Part shown: one piece after another, positions 47,615-60,000 of the stretch
Layout of the letters: each line of letters opens with the position of its first letter
Position numbering within the stretch: position 1 is the first letter of the stretch
Assembly: GCA_964030785.1 (NCBI GenBank)
Contig: OZ034978.1
Span: 8,757,453 to 8,821,452 of the forward strand
From: Siderastrea siderea
Lineage: Eukaryota; Cnidaria; Anthozoa; Scleractinia; Rhizangiidae
DNA length: 64,000 bases
Direction: 5' to 3'
Made by a program: the position numbers and the translations under genes
The notes under the pieces: model-generated
Told to the model about the DNA's origin: nothing
Database searches by the model: none
The model's input: only the letters and a program-made list of their open reading frames with translations

Positions 47615-48079
47615 ATACTAGCCATTCGATCAGCCTTCATCCGTCCGTCTGATTTAAAGTAGGGTGACCTGGAAAGGAAAAAAAAATGAGGTACGTCTAC
47701 AACCGGTTTCGAGCTCTTCCGCAATCCTCCAAAAATTAAGTAGGGTGTCCTAGGAGGTTATTTGATGACCGGGAAAACACTGATAACGTGAAATGCTGCC
47801 TCCCTGTACGCGGTAAAAATAAAAAAATTAAATCTGAGGGAAAACCAGCTAAACAAAATCTCAAAATATTCCGTAAAACTCGGTTAAAAAACATGCGAAG
47901 AAACCCCCTAGTCGTCCCCTCGCCAACTCCCCTAGTCCGCCCCCGACGCCCCCCTCTGACGTGTCACGGTTCTTGTCACGACATAATTCCCCGCCAAAGG
48001 TCGACAGGCGCGTAACGTCGCGCGCAGCTACAGCTACGGACACTGGGACAGTGGGTCTTCGATAAGCTTCGGTACAATT

Positions 48080-51000
48080 ATGGAGCCTCTTCACGTCAAA
48101 ACACCGGTACTCGAAAGCCATCCACTCTCCAAACTAACGGGATTTCCTATCTATTTAAAACTAGAGAATGTGCAGCCAGTGTCGTCATTCAAGATTCGAG
48201 GAGTTGGGAATTTGTGCCAAAAGGTTTGACAAATTTGCTGATGTACTTATCCTTGGTTCTAACAGATGAAAGCTTGGGCAATACTATCCCGTGCTGTTTG
48301 CGAAAACTTTGCATAATATAAGCTTAATTCGAGAACTGTTTTCAATTTAAATTTGGAAGAAAGATGAAGGGAGTGAAAGCTAGTATTTCTTGCAGGCTTT
48401 AAACCTGCAAAGATAGCTTCTATATTTCTTTGTAATACTGTGCACTCGATGAACATTGCGATTGTTTTAAACAGTTTTAAGCAACAACTTTTTCAAAAAC
48501 AAATTTTCTGTAAGTGTACATTATTCTAAAAGACACGTTCGAGACACGTGTACAATAACCCAGGTTAGATTAAAACGAAGTTTGTCACGGTTACTTAGCA
48601 GTCTTAAGTCACTGAGGAAGAATTTTCCTGAATTATCATTAGTTGGCTCGCTACAAAGGATGCACAGAAATTATAGAAAGTGTACCAATCAGAAACAGTA
48701 GCAAAAGGATGTTGTTAATGTTACACTGTTGGAGAGAATGTTATTGCAGCGTTAACAAGAAAGGGTCAGTTTATACTAGAGACGGATAAGCCACCGAGAC
48801 AGGAGCACCCAACGGTTCGTTTCGGGGAATATCTGTTCGGAAGGCCTAAAATCGCCTGAGATATTCGGATTCAGTTGCAGTGAAAGCTAGACGGATTTCT
48901 TTGGCGACACATCACCTTGGACTTTCGTAACAAGAGGACTCATTAGTTCCTATTGTTTTCATAGGGACAAATATGTCGTTTAGAGTGCAAAATAAGGTCA
49001 GCTAGCATTTTCGGAGAGCCATCAGCAGCTTGGAAATTCGGCGAATAGGGTTCTGTTTCCTAAAGTTTTCTGTGGCCTACATTTTCAGCTAAGAACGCCG
49101 AACAGATCAATCTGTATTAGTTGGGTGCCCCTGACCGAGACATATCCCCATTTGGTAGTCAACTGTGTCTGGTATAAAATAGTTTTCTTCTGAGTATCGT
49201 AAAACCAAACCAAAGTAATTACTTTGGCAAATCGCAACAGATCCCACAAATAATGCAGTCAATCAATCAAAACACAAAGCAAAAACATGTTACCAGGGTG
49301 CTTACCATTTACCTGAAAAATCCTGTTGGGCTGACCGGATGCATAATGGTAAGGAAGTTACCGTTTTGTGTGACCAGCCAGATAGAATGGATCTTACCAT
49401 TTCCCAAACAGGTAAGTGCGATTGGCAAGTGCAATTCCTCCTCCCCCCCCCCCCCTCCCCCCGCTTTTAGTCATTGGAAGACTGAAACCAAGAAAAACAG
49501 TCAAATGGTACGGGTAATTTTCAATCTGTTCATTCCAACTGGAAAAAGAGGAGTACCTCAGAAGGTAGTCCAAAATTTCCGGATGGAATTTCCAAAAAAT
49601 GACCTTACCATTTACATTCCAATTGGAATTTTCAGAAATTTTGGCTGAATGGTAAGCACCCCAGGTAACAAGCTGAGGAAAATGCATGCGAGCAAGTCAT
49701 GATGGGCTTTGGTTTTGTTCTGATTGGTTGAAAAAGTGGCACGAGTTGCCTTAGCAAATCACACAGTGTAGTAATGTAAAATGAAAACAAACACAAATTA
49801 CTTTTGACACTCCTGGCTCACTTGTAAACCACTCTGATTACTAGAGATGGACAATTTGTTGAGTGGAAATTAGGCAGCATTTTAAATTTGTCTTATTCAT
49901 CTGTGTATAAATGCAGGGAAACAGAAACTCTGCATCCAGATTAATAATATTTCTGACAGAGAAAGTAAAGCAGATTCTGTATTTACTTGAAAAAGCCCCT
50001 AAACATATTTAGCAAATGACGCCTTTTCATCCAAACAGGTGGTTAAAATCTTTTAGTATATAGCAAACCAGTTGATAGTGTTTTTCGCACGCTCTGATTG
50101 GCCACTCAAACTCGGGGTAGCATTTGCTATTCACCTCCCAGCATTTTTCCAGATTTCATGTGCAAGTTTTGCCTCATTTCTCAGAAAAAAGGAACTATTT
50201 GGTGCTGGCTTTCCACTGGTTTGGTACATACTAAAACATTCGTGGCTCGGCAAATATCCACCACTATTCACCTCCACTTCGGTGAATAATTGTTAAATAT
50301 CACGGACCATGTTTCTTTTTGTTTACCTTTTTAGGCCATGCAAAGGGGCTGCAATCATATGGTTTGTTCATCAGGTATGTTCATGCTGGAGGAAATAGAT
50401 GCTCTTTGATAAGCCAACTCATCTTCATCTGAAAAAATGTCAAAGTATAGCTATTTTGATGTGGATAGTACTCCCCAGGGGTGAGGGTATGCAGCCTTGG
50501 GCTGGTAATCCAATCCCTATTTACTAGATAAATAATTAATTAATTTATTAAACAACAGATAAGTTTTATCTGTCTGTCTGTGTGTTTATTTATTTAATAA
50601 TTTATTTAATTTATTTAATTATTTATTTATTTTATATTCTATTCAAATCTAAGCCCTGGAATCTTTTCCCCCTTTTGGGTCAAAACTGCTTTAAAAGACA
50701 CCCTCTTTCTGAGACCAGAAGAAAAACAACCTATTATGGACTACAATCATCAGAATCTGTAACAATAGCCTTTGAGGATGCACCCAAACCTATATAGCTT
50801 ATGTAAGGGGGGTACCCTGCCCCAGAGGGTTAAATTGTTTTCCCTAACCTGTACATCTGCAGACAAGACTCTTACAGCAGCTAGATTCATTAAATCAGTT
50901 GTCTTTATGGCTGTAGGTGGCAATGCTGGGCTTGCAGCAGCTTATTCAGGCAGAAAGCTTAACATTCCCTGCACTGTTGTGGTACCCGGAACAACACCCC

Positions 51001-54000
51001 CATTTATGGTGGAGAGACTGCGAGAGGAGGGAGCAACAGTAGAAATATGTGGCAATGTAAGTAGCTAGAAATGATTAGTAGTGATATATTATACCCTGTG
51101 AAATGATCAGTAGTGTTATATTATGCCCCATGATGGCATAATAACCCATCCAGCGTGGTGGGCAGGAAGTATAGATATGCTCCTAGTTGCTTCTGTGCAA
51201 TAGTGCCATTGCCATTTTGTAATGTAATGTAATGTAATTTGTAATGTAATGTAATTTGTAATGTCATGTTATTTGTTTACTCATGAAAGACTTTGAAGCT
51301 CTGAAGTCCTTGTTTGAAAGTGTTCGTGCGCTCCAGATTTAATTGGAATTTGGAAGTGTTGTTTTTTGAGGGGAAAACCAGACGATTTGGAGAAAAACCT
51401 TGGAGCAAGGATGAGAACCAACAACAAGCTCAACCCACATATGAAACAGGGACCGGGAGTCAAACCCGGACCACACTGGTGGGAGGCAAGCGCTCTCACC
51501 ACTGTGCCATCCCTGCTCCCCATCCATTTTACAAGTGCCAGCTGTAATAAGCCATCTGGTCTGTTCAGTCCAAAGTTGAACCAAGGGCAACAGAACTGAC
51601 ATTATGTCCTGTGCTGACATTTACCTGCACCAACAAATTGAACTGGGGATAGACCAACAAAGAAAACAGACCATAGTATTAAAACACACTGATCATCTTT
51701 CAGAGCATGCTCGTCTGTAACATCATGGCTTGTCACTTACAGAAAACCAATAACATTGCAAATTAATTGAACAATCAAATCAATAGCAGGCGATGAAATT
51801 AACCACCCACTGACAATAGACAATTTACTGTGACTCAATCTGATCATAACTGCCTTTTCAGGATTACACTCAACAGGATCATCCCCCAGGGAGGGGGCAC
51901 TCCCTGAAAATTTGGGTGGGGGGTACACGTGCACCTCACTTCTTGAAACCCTCACCCCATTTCAGACCAAAATGTGTGATTTTCCCTACCTTATTTCAGA
52001 CCAGACCCAACATTTCATGCCCTATTTGAGACCTGCCCCATAAAATCAGTACCCTAATTCAGACCAATGTTTTAGGTGGTTTACATTATTTCATTAAGCA
52101 ATAAAAGGGAGCTTCTAGTAAAAACCATACCCAATATTAATTCCAGAGCAGAATGCACACACCATGCCCTTTTCCGGACCAAAATGGTCAAAATTTGTGC
52201 CCGGTTTAACCCTGTAAACCTCAATAGTGACAATCATCTAATTTCTCCTTACAATATCCCTACTTGATCAAACATACAGGTCACGAGAATAAAGGAAATG
52301 ATCACCAAAGATAAAATGCCTCTATATTTGTGCAAATTCTCCCAACTGGTACCATAACAAACATATGGACAACAGTGAGGAGAATATGCATGTTGATACT
52401 GGGGCTTAAAGGGTCAAGAACAAAGTGGCTCGCAAACTGTACCCTGTGGTGCCGCACATAACTACCTAGCTGTATATGTAGTGGAGTACCCCCTGCGGAC
52501 AATCATTTTTAATCTATTTAGTATGTGAAATAACAATCCTTTGGACTGAACACAAACTTTACCCCAAAGGCCCTGCACAGACGGAATCCCTCCCCCTTTC
52601 CCCCCATCCGCCTCATTATGTTTCTTCCCCTTTTCTCCCTTCCTCCCAATTGTGCTTGCTTTGAGGCTAAAACATCTACTAGCTTGCATAGTGGTAAAAT
52701 CCACTTCCCCCAGGCTATCAAGCAGCACTCCATAGATGTGCTGCCTGCTTTTTCTTATCTGGGCTTTGGGGAGCAGGGATGGCACAGAGGCGAGAGCACT
52801 CACCTCCCACCAATGTGGCCTGGGTTTGATTCCCGGTCCTGGTGTCATATGTGGGTTGAGTTTGTTGTTGGTTCTCACCCTTGCTCCGAGAGGTTTTTCT
52901 CCAGGTACTCCGATTTTCCCCTCTCCTTAAAAACCAACATTTCCAAATTCCAATTCAATCTTGGTGGTGTCCCAATTAGCATTCTGTGCTAAATACCATC
53001 AACACCTAAATAAAGTGATTTATTTTATTTATTGTTATTTTACTGGTATGAAAGAATAAGAGATCAGATGTCAAATATAGTGAAGGCCATGGTTGTACCC
53101 TTGTGATTTTTCTCATGCTAAGTTCTTTGACAAGATATTGCTTATCTATAATATTATTTTCAATGACATATGTTTTTTCATTTTCATAGTCTTGGGATGA
53201 TGCAGATGCCATGGCATTGGAACTGTCCAAACAGCCAGGTAATCACATTACTGGTCTCTTATTCCACTGTGAGTGATTAGGAATATTGGAATCAGTGCCA
53301 GCAAGGGGGATTAAGTCCCTTTGTATTAAGCTGTGTAGGGGAGCAGGAATTGCACATTAGTGAGTGCTTTCTTCCTAGCATTGTGACCAGGGCCCGGTCC
53401 ACAATTAATAGTCAACTGCATCTTTCTCTGGTCTTTTTGACTGAATCGTGCTCATTTGGGTATGGCTTGAAAGATCTCATCTCCCTACACACGTTAGTTG
53501 TCAAACTTGTCTAGGACTGTTAAGACTGATGACATCACAAGTGGTACAAGGGACGTGGTTAAACAAGGGCGGTTACGGGTGGTTCAGGGGTCAATGTGTT
53601 AATCCTGATTTGAACAACTGGGCCCAGATGTCTACAAAATGAAGACTGAAGACCTAAGTCCTGAGACTGAGTTGATTTTAGGCCTGTCAAACTACTGAGG
53701 GAGGAACCTTGGTTAAACGCCTTGTTCAATGCGGCCAAGAGACGTGCACAAATTTCATGGGATCTTAGTTTTGTAGAAAAGGCTGGGTCACACTATGAAG
53801 CAAAGAACCTGGCTTAGATACTTTGTCAGATGCCAAGAGACACATTTAATCAGTGGGTTCTTAGTTTTGTGGAAAAGGATGGATCAAACTACAAAACAAG
53901 GACTGCACTTAAACACTTTTTCACTGACACAAAAAGGCACGAATCAGATGGTGTCTTCATTTTGCAGAAAAGGCTGAACCAAACTACAAAATGGAGAACC

Positions 54001-57000
54001 TTGGTTAAATTTGCATTGTCAGATGCCAAGATATATAAAACCAATGGGGTCTTAGTTTTTGTTCCCTTCGTGGTCTCTGGGGTTAAGTTTTATATGGGGT
54101 TCTGCTCCTAAGGCTGAACACCTTACCCATTAATATATACTAATTTTTACCAAAACTGCACCCCTTTCACATATCTAGAGCAAAAATTGCACCCCTTTCT
54201 TATAATGAACTCAAGCACAGGCCAAAGCAATGGAATATCCTATGGTTGCCACACTTTCCCCTGGGTTTTCAGTTGCCATGGGTCAGTTACTAAAGGCTCC
54301 AAGCTTTTTGTGCATTTCTTGTTGTTACATGTACTTATGCCAAAAATGGCACCCTCTTCTATTTTAGCTGTCATCTCTTTTACTTTGCAGCACATTTTGG
54401 TGAACCCTTAGTATACTTAGATAGCAATTTTCCTTACCCTTAACGAGCTTTAAAAAGGCACCCCTTTACCTTTTTGGGCGGAGCCTCTCTATATAGCCCA
54501 CTGATAGGGATTGCCCCCTCGGGGGGTGGTCTAGAAGCCATTCCAGTATGAGCAATATATTTAAACTCACTATAGAGAAACGATACCAATAAAAAATTCC
54601 TCGGAGAAGTAATTATTTGCCGTAGTCACATGATAAGGCATAACTAAGTTAGTAAGGTTATTCATCAACATATTCACCTAATCTTAGATTCCTGCTTTAA
54701 ACTTTTCAGGTTATGCTTATATTCCACCCTTCAATCACCCTGATATCTGGTACGTCTTCTATATTTTATTTCTAATTTTATTTATACTCGCTGTTCTTGG
54801 CGCAAGGTGAAGTGCTGCAAGACAATCAATTTTAGGCACTGATATTTCCCAGCTCTGGGGCAAAGTGGAAGCTTAAGGGTGGAGACTCTTAACTGCCATA
54901 CTGTTGCTATGGAAAGTACCTTAGCATCATATCTTGGAAACCCAATTTCCAGAAATAAGCTGCTTGGCCAAATTTGTTCCATGGAAAAGGGTTTCAACAT
55001 TTTCAAGCCACAACCATATTTGGTAGGTCACTTGTGGGCTGGCACATCGGTAACGGAGTACGTGTATTTAATTGCTTAGGACTTTTGGTTTTTTGTGACT
55101 ACGATGGGTTGTTTGGGCCATTGGACACTAAGCACATTCGCTCAGTTCAGAGGTGAGTTCAATCTGTTTGTAACAAGCAAGAGAAAAACCATGTGTTTCA
55201 GCCATTGTTGCTATGATCAGTTGTGTTGCTGAAGGGCATGGAAGTGAGACAAAATGCTGGACAATCCTAAAGTGTGATCATTTAAATGAAAGCTACTGAG
55301 CAGTACTTTGCTGTGGTACTGTTTACTATGCTGTACAAGGCGGTTGTAACTTTTGCGTCTGTGGATGAAATCCTAAAGTGTGACCAATTCAAATGAAAGC
55401 TATTGAGCAGTTCTTCGCTGTAGTACTATTTATTATACTGTACAAGGTGGCTCTAACTTTTAAGTCTGTGGATGAAATCCTAAAGTGTGACCATTCAAAT
55501 GAAAGCTACCGAGCAGCACTTTCCTGTGGTGTTTTTGTTATGTTGTACAAGGAATCCTACAGTTTGACCATTGAAATGAAAGCTATTGAGGAGTACCTTC
55601 CAGTGGGGCTTACCTAATATTGTTAACCGGCCGTCGCCATATGGCGACCGCCGGTTTATAAAATGGACACTTTTTTTTTTTTGGCGTCAGTTGGCTTAAC
55701 ATATGAACAAAGTGCTGTAAAGCTTGTGGTATGGGTATTCAAGAGCGGTACTGTCTTATATAAGATGCATGCGCATATTAGTCTGCTGAATGTTACCTTC
55801 GTGTGTTCTTGTCTTTTAATTTACAGTATTTAAGATATGAACACAGCGAAGGGTTGTTAAGTATGGGTTTCAGTATTTGTCTTGTATATGGCATGCGTAA
55901 CCGGAGTAAAGCAGCTAATAGGATTGAATGCGAAATTGGCTGTGTTGTCTGATCTAGTTAGTGGTTATGGTGAAAATTTCACTTTTAAGCACAGGAGTTT
56001 TGTTATGGGAATATTGACATTTTGAGGGATGTAAAAATGTGGGAGTGGAAGAATTTGTGAATGCGAGGAGCATATCATGCTTCTGTGAATGTGATCTGCT
56101 TTGAAAGTTGTGTTTTGTATAGTAGCGGTGTAATATTGTGCTGCTTGAGAGGCAGTTTCCCTTGGCGTTTTAAGGGGGGACAGTTTCCGAAGTGGATTAT
56201 AGGTTTTCTCATTGGGTAGCCTGTATTTTGCAGAGGAGAGAAACGACAGCTGTGTTTGCAGCTTATTAGCATGATAAGGAATGGTGCCTTAGGAAGAGAA
56301 GGGATTGTCACTAGTATGATGATGCAATTAGTGGATTGCAGGAGGGAGAGAGTGTTTATTTGAGGCGAGAAGTTGATTTTACTTGCATAAAGATGAAGGA
56401 ATTGGTCATTAATAAGGTAGCTGTTATGAGTCTTTAAGTTAGAAAATAACTGAATATTGTCAAGTGACGCGTGTGGTTTGTGGGGTTGGTTGGGTTTGAG
56501 GTAATTTTGTAAGTGCATAGTCTGGTACATCAACTTGTTTACTTTACATAGGGGATTCCCGGGTCAGCAAACAGGATTTAAATATCACGTCATGAGATAT
56601 GCCTTAACGTGCCCCAGACTCTGACAATCTGCTCGAGCTCGTGTTTATCAAGCATTATCTTTTGATTTTACTGCTATGTTCACTGTTTGTATTCATGGTC
56701 TAGGCACAACCGTAAATATTTTGTCATCCCTTTGTAAGCATCCTCAGTTGTGGGCAAATTTATACCAACATTCAGAACGTTTGAATGAAATAACATGTGT
56801 TTTTCAGCAGAAATAAAAGCGATAAGAAAGATAAGCTGAGTCATCAGAGTTTAAACATTACGTCATCCAATAATGTTATAGTCAAAATATTGTGTCACAC
56901 AATCACACTTTTCCTCACGCCGGTTCATATAAATACAGGATGGCACTAACATTTGTAAAACCTAGGGGTGGGGAGGGTCAGAACGGCCAGTTAAAATGCC

Positions 57001-60000
57001 CATTGGGCTTTCTTGTGCTGTACAAGGTAGTTCTCACGTCTGATTATGTAGATGTAATCCTTAAGATGATTCCGTCAAAATAGAGGGAATTTTTAAAATT
57101 TTCTCAAACTTTGTCCAATTGGTAAATATGTTTTGAACATTTCAAAAATGCAATAAGAATAAATAGGGGTTCACCATCTGCGTTTTGGAGAAAACGACAA
57201 TTTATTTCTCTGGACAGCTCAGTTTTCATAGAAAACCTACTAAGTTCCCAACGTGCATGTGCTAGTCACGCCAAAAATGACGTGCAGAAAGGATGCTCAA
57301 TGCAATTGAACGGAATCACCTTGAGTGTGGCCATTAAGTTACTTTAAAGTTCTTGAACAGCATTTTCATGTGGTATTGTTTGTCAATCGATATTAGCGAC
57401 CTTCAGATCAGACTTTGGTTACGAGACCAGGGTCGTTCCCAGACATTTTTGGCAGTACACACAAGGTCAGGTTGATACTTAGCCAAAGGGAGGCAAACAT
57501 AGTTACACATATGATTAAGGTCAGAAAAAAAAAATTATTATTTCAGTCGTATTTTCATTCTCGCATGATAACTTAGGCTATAGCTAGTTGCGTTTTCCAG
57601 CAGTGTTTGGATTCCCAGTTATACAATTACATGCATTTATGTCAGTTCATTTATGTCAACATTACCTTATCTCCTCATCTATAAGAGTTTTTAATTATTT
57701 TCCTCTTCTGTATAATAACGCGTCAAATACAGAAATATCATATTTTAAAAGGGCGAGAAATTCTTTTTTTATTGATTCACACGGCTACAAGTTTAACATT
57801 GTTTACGATAAATTATACAGCAAACAAAGTACGGATACGATTAATTAACAAACTTTAACCCTTTCCCGGCCAAGGTAAATGCCAAGTTTTTCTAAATTGG
57901 CAACGATAAACTGGTAGACCACGTGTGATATACCATTTGAAAGGTAATTTTGAGGGTGTGCTGTAAATCACACCAACAGGGATGGAGGATGTCTCAGATT
58001 AGAGTGAGAAGTGTCCAAAATGAAAAAAGAAAAACGTTTACAATTTCCCTGTTTCTCATACATATTGGGTATACCCCTAAACTATAGCTAAATTTGCAGC
58101 TCTTGGTGCACTGCTTGTTGTCAGATATCAACTTGAACCTAAAATTACAAAGCGAAAATGTTCCAAAAGTTGGAGGGGTGGTAATTCAAGTCTCACATAG
58201 GAGGGAGGTTCAATTTTATGCCTGCAATGTGCAGATCTTTCCAAGATCTTTTGGTTGTGCAAATTTCACACAGATTGACCTAATATTGAGCATTTAATGG
58301 CATCTTGTGCCGTGTGGCACTCTTGGGCATTAAAGGGTTAAAACAAGCTAAGTGCTCCAGAGAATGCAAGAGATGATGCATTCTCTCTAACCCTTTTACT
58401 CCTAAGAGTGCCTAAAATCAAATTTCAAGACAAATCCCAAATTTCATTTTGTAAATTACTTAAATATAAATAGTGCCATGTGAAAGTACAGTTGACAAGG
58501 TTTTATTTGATTGGTCTCACCATAAGATTTCATCCAAAGACTCAAAATTTAGAACCACCTATGTGTTTCCATAACTGACTCTGGGAGTGAAAGGGCTAAT
58601 TCTTCTCTAATTACATTGATTTCTCTCTCCAGGGAGGGTGTGGCAACTGTCATTCACGAGTCGGCAGAACAGCTGTCTGAGAAGCCGAGTGTGGTCGTGG
58701 TGTCTGTTGGGGGTGGCGGCCTTATGTCCGGGGTACTAAAAGGCATGCATGATGTTGGCTGGGCTGATGTACCACTTGTTGCCATGGAAACTAAAGGAGC
58801 AGACAGTTTTGATGCGGCTGTTCAGGCTGGGGAGCTTGTTACATTAGATGCAATAACAAGGTTAGTGTTCTGAAATCTCCTGACCCTTTAAGCCCTAACA
58901 GTGACGAAAATAAAATTTCTCTTTACATTATCACTACTTGTTCAAACATTCAAAAGATGAGAATAAAGAAGGTGATCACCAAGGATAAGATGTCCTGAAA
59001 TTTAGACAAATTCTCCTTGCTAGTGATGTAAGAAATATATGGAGAACAGTAAGGAGAATATGCATTTTTATATCAGGGTTTAAAGGGTCAAGTGCCCATA
59101 ATGCTGGGGAAGTTTTCACCTGGTTATTGAAGGAAATGGAGTTGTTAACAGGACGTGTTGATTCGAACAACAGTGTCTAAAAGGCCAGCCACTCACAAAA
59201 AAAATATGTTTTAAAGCAACTGAAAGTATTGACTAAAAATTTCTCGCCCTCGACTCAAACCCTTGGGCATTTACTTCATTTTTCACCATTCCAATGAATT
59301 TGAATTGAACCATTAAATCCAGTGACTTGAGTGAGTGTTTCAAATTGAAGTGCAAATCGAGACGCAGTGTTTGGTCTCGCTTCTGATGAGTTATTTTCAA
59401 GTTGGGCTTGTTGCTTGAACCATAAATTTATTAAGCTCGGCAGATTAAAACGAAAGCTAACACGTAAAGAGGAAAATTTTCAATTCTATTACAACTGAAA
59501 GTAGCTTTTGTATGCTATCGACTCGAAATTTGCTGAGCTATTTTATTGGTGACAAAGAGAGAACAAATCTTTTCCTCTTTTCATTAGTGTTGCGAAATGT
59601 CTTGGTGCGACAAATCTTTTTCTCTTTTCATTAGTGTTGCGAAATGTCTTGGTGCGAGGACAGTGGCTGCAAAAGCGCTAGAGTGGACGCAGAACCACAA
59701 CATTATTAATCATGTGTGTGGCGACCAAGAGGCCGTCTTGGCTTGCGAGCGATTTGCAGGTGAAAAAATTTTATTTCCATTACATATTATGAACGAAATA
59801 CTTTTGAAATCTGTTTTGAAAAGGCAGTGTACTTAGTTACCGAAAGCAGCGTTTATCTCTTTTTGGAACGTTGCTTTTTGTGTAAAAAAGATGACAATAT
59901 TGTTTATTTCTTATTTTTCCGGAACGTTTCTTTCTTATCCTGCTTCCAGTATTCTTCCCGCGCGCTTTTCTTTCAGGTGCCTGTCCCCCTTGCCGCCCCC

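Larger units (their letters stand above)
41036..48079. other. Intergenic region between the divergent PHF12 and SDS genes
   Basis: The first 600 bp upstream of PHF12 is non-repetitive and probably holds its 5' UTR and promoter. 41680-47620 is transposon debris: a foldback, Penelope-like sequence with nested LINE, G-rich and MITE inserts, and hammerhead-like motifs. 47640-48079 is the likely SDS promoter side; I recognise no motif there with confidence. Confidence 0.65.
48224..50334 (+). other. SDS intron 1
   Basis: 2.1 kb holding MITEs at 48800-49133 and 49294-49664. 50042-50300 looks like a fragment of another dispersed repeat (CGCACGCTCTGATTGGCC). No exon seen. Confidence 0.7.

Noticed and set aside
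56075..56533. 152-codon open frame on the minus strand in SDS intron 5
   Set aside because: The plus strand is C-poor here, which removes stops on the minus strand. The translation is rich in Asn/Leu/His/Pro with no family signature and no splice partners.
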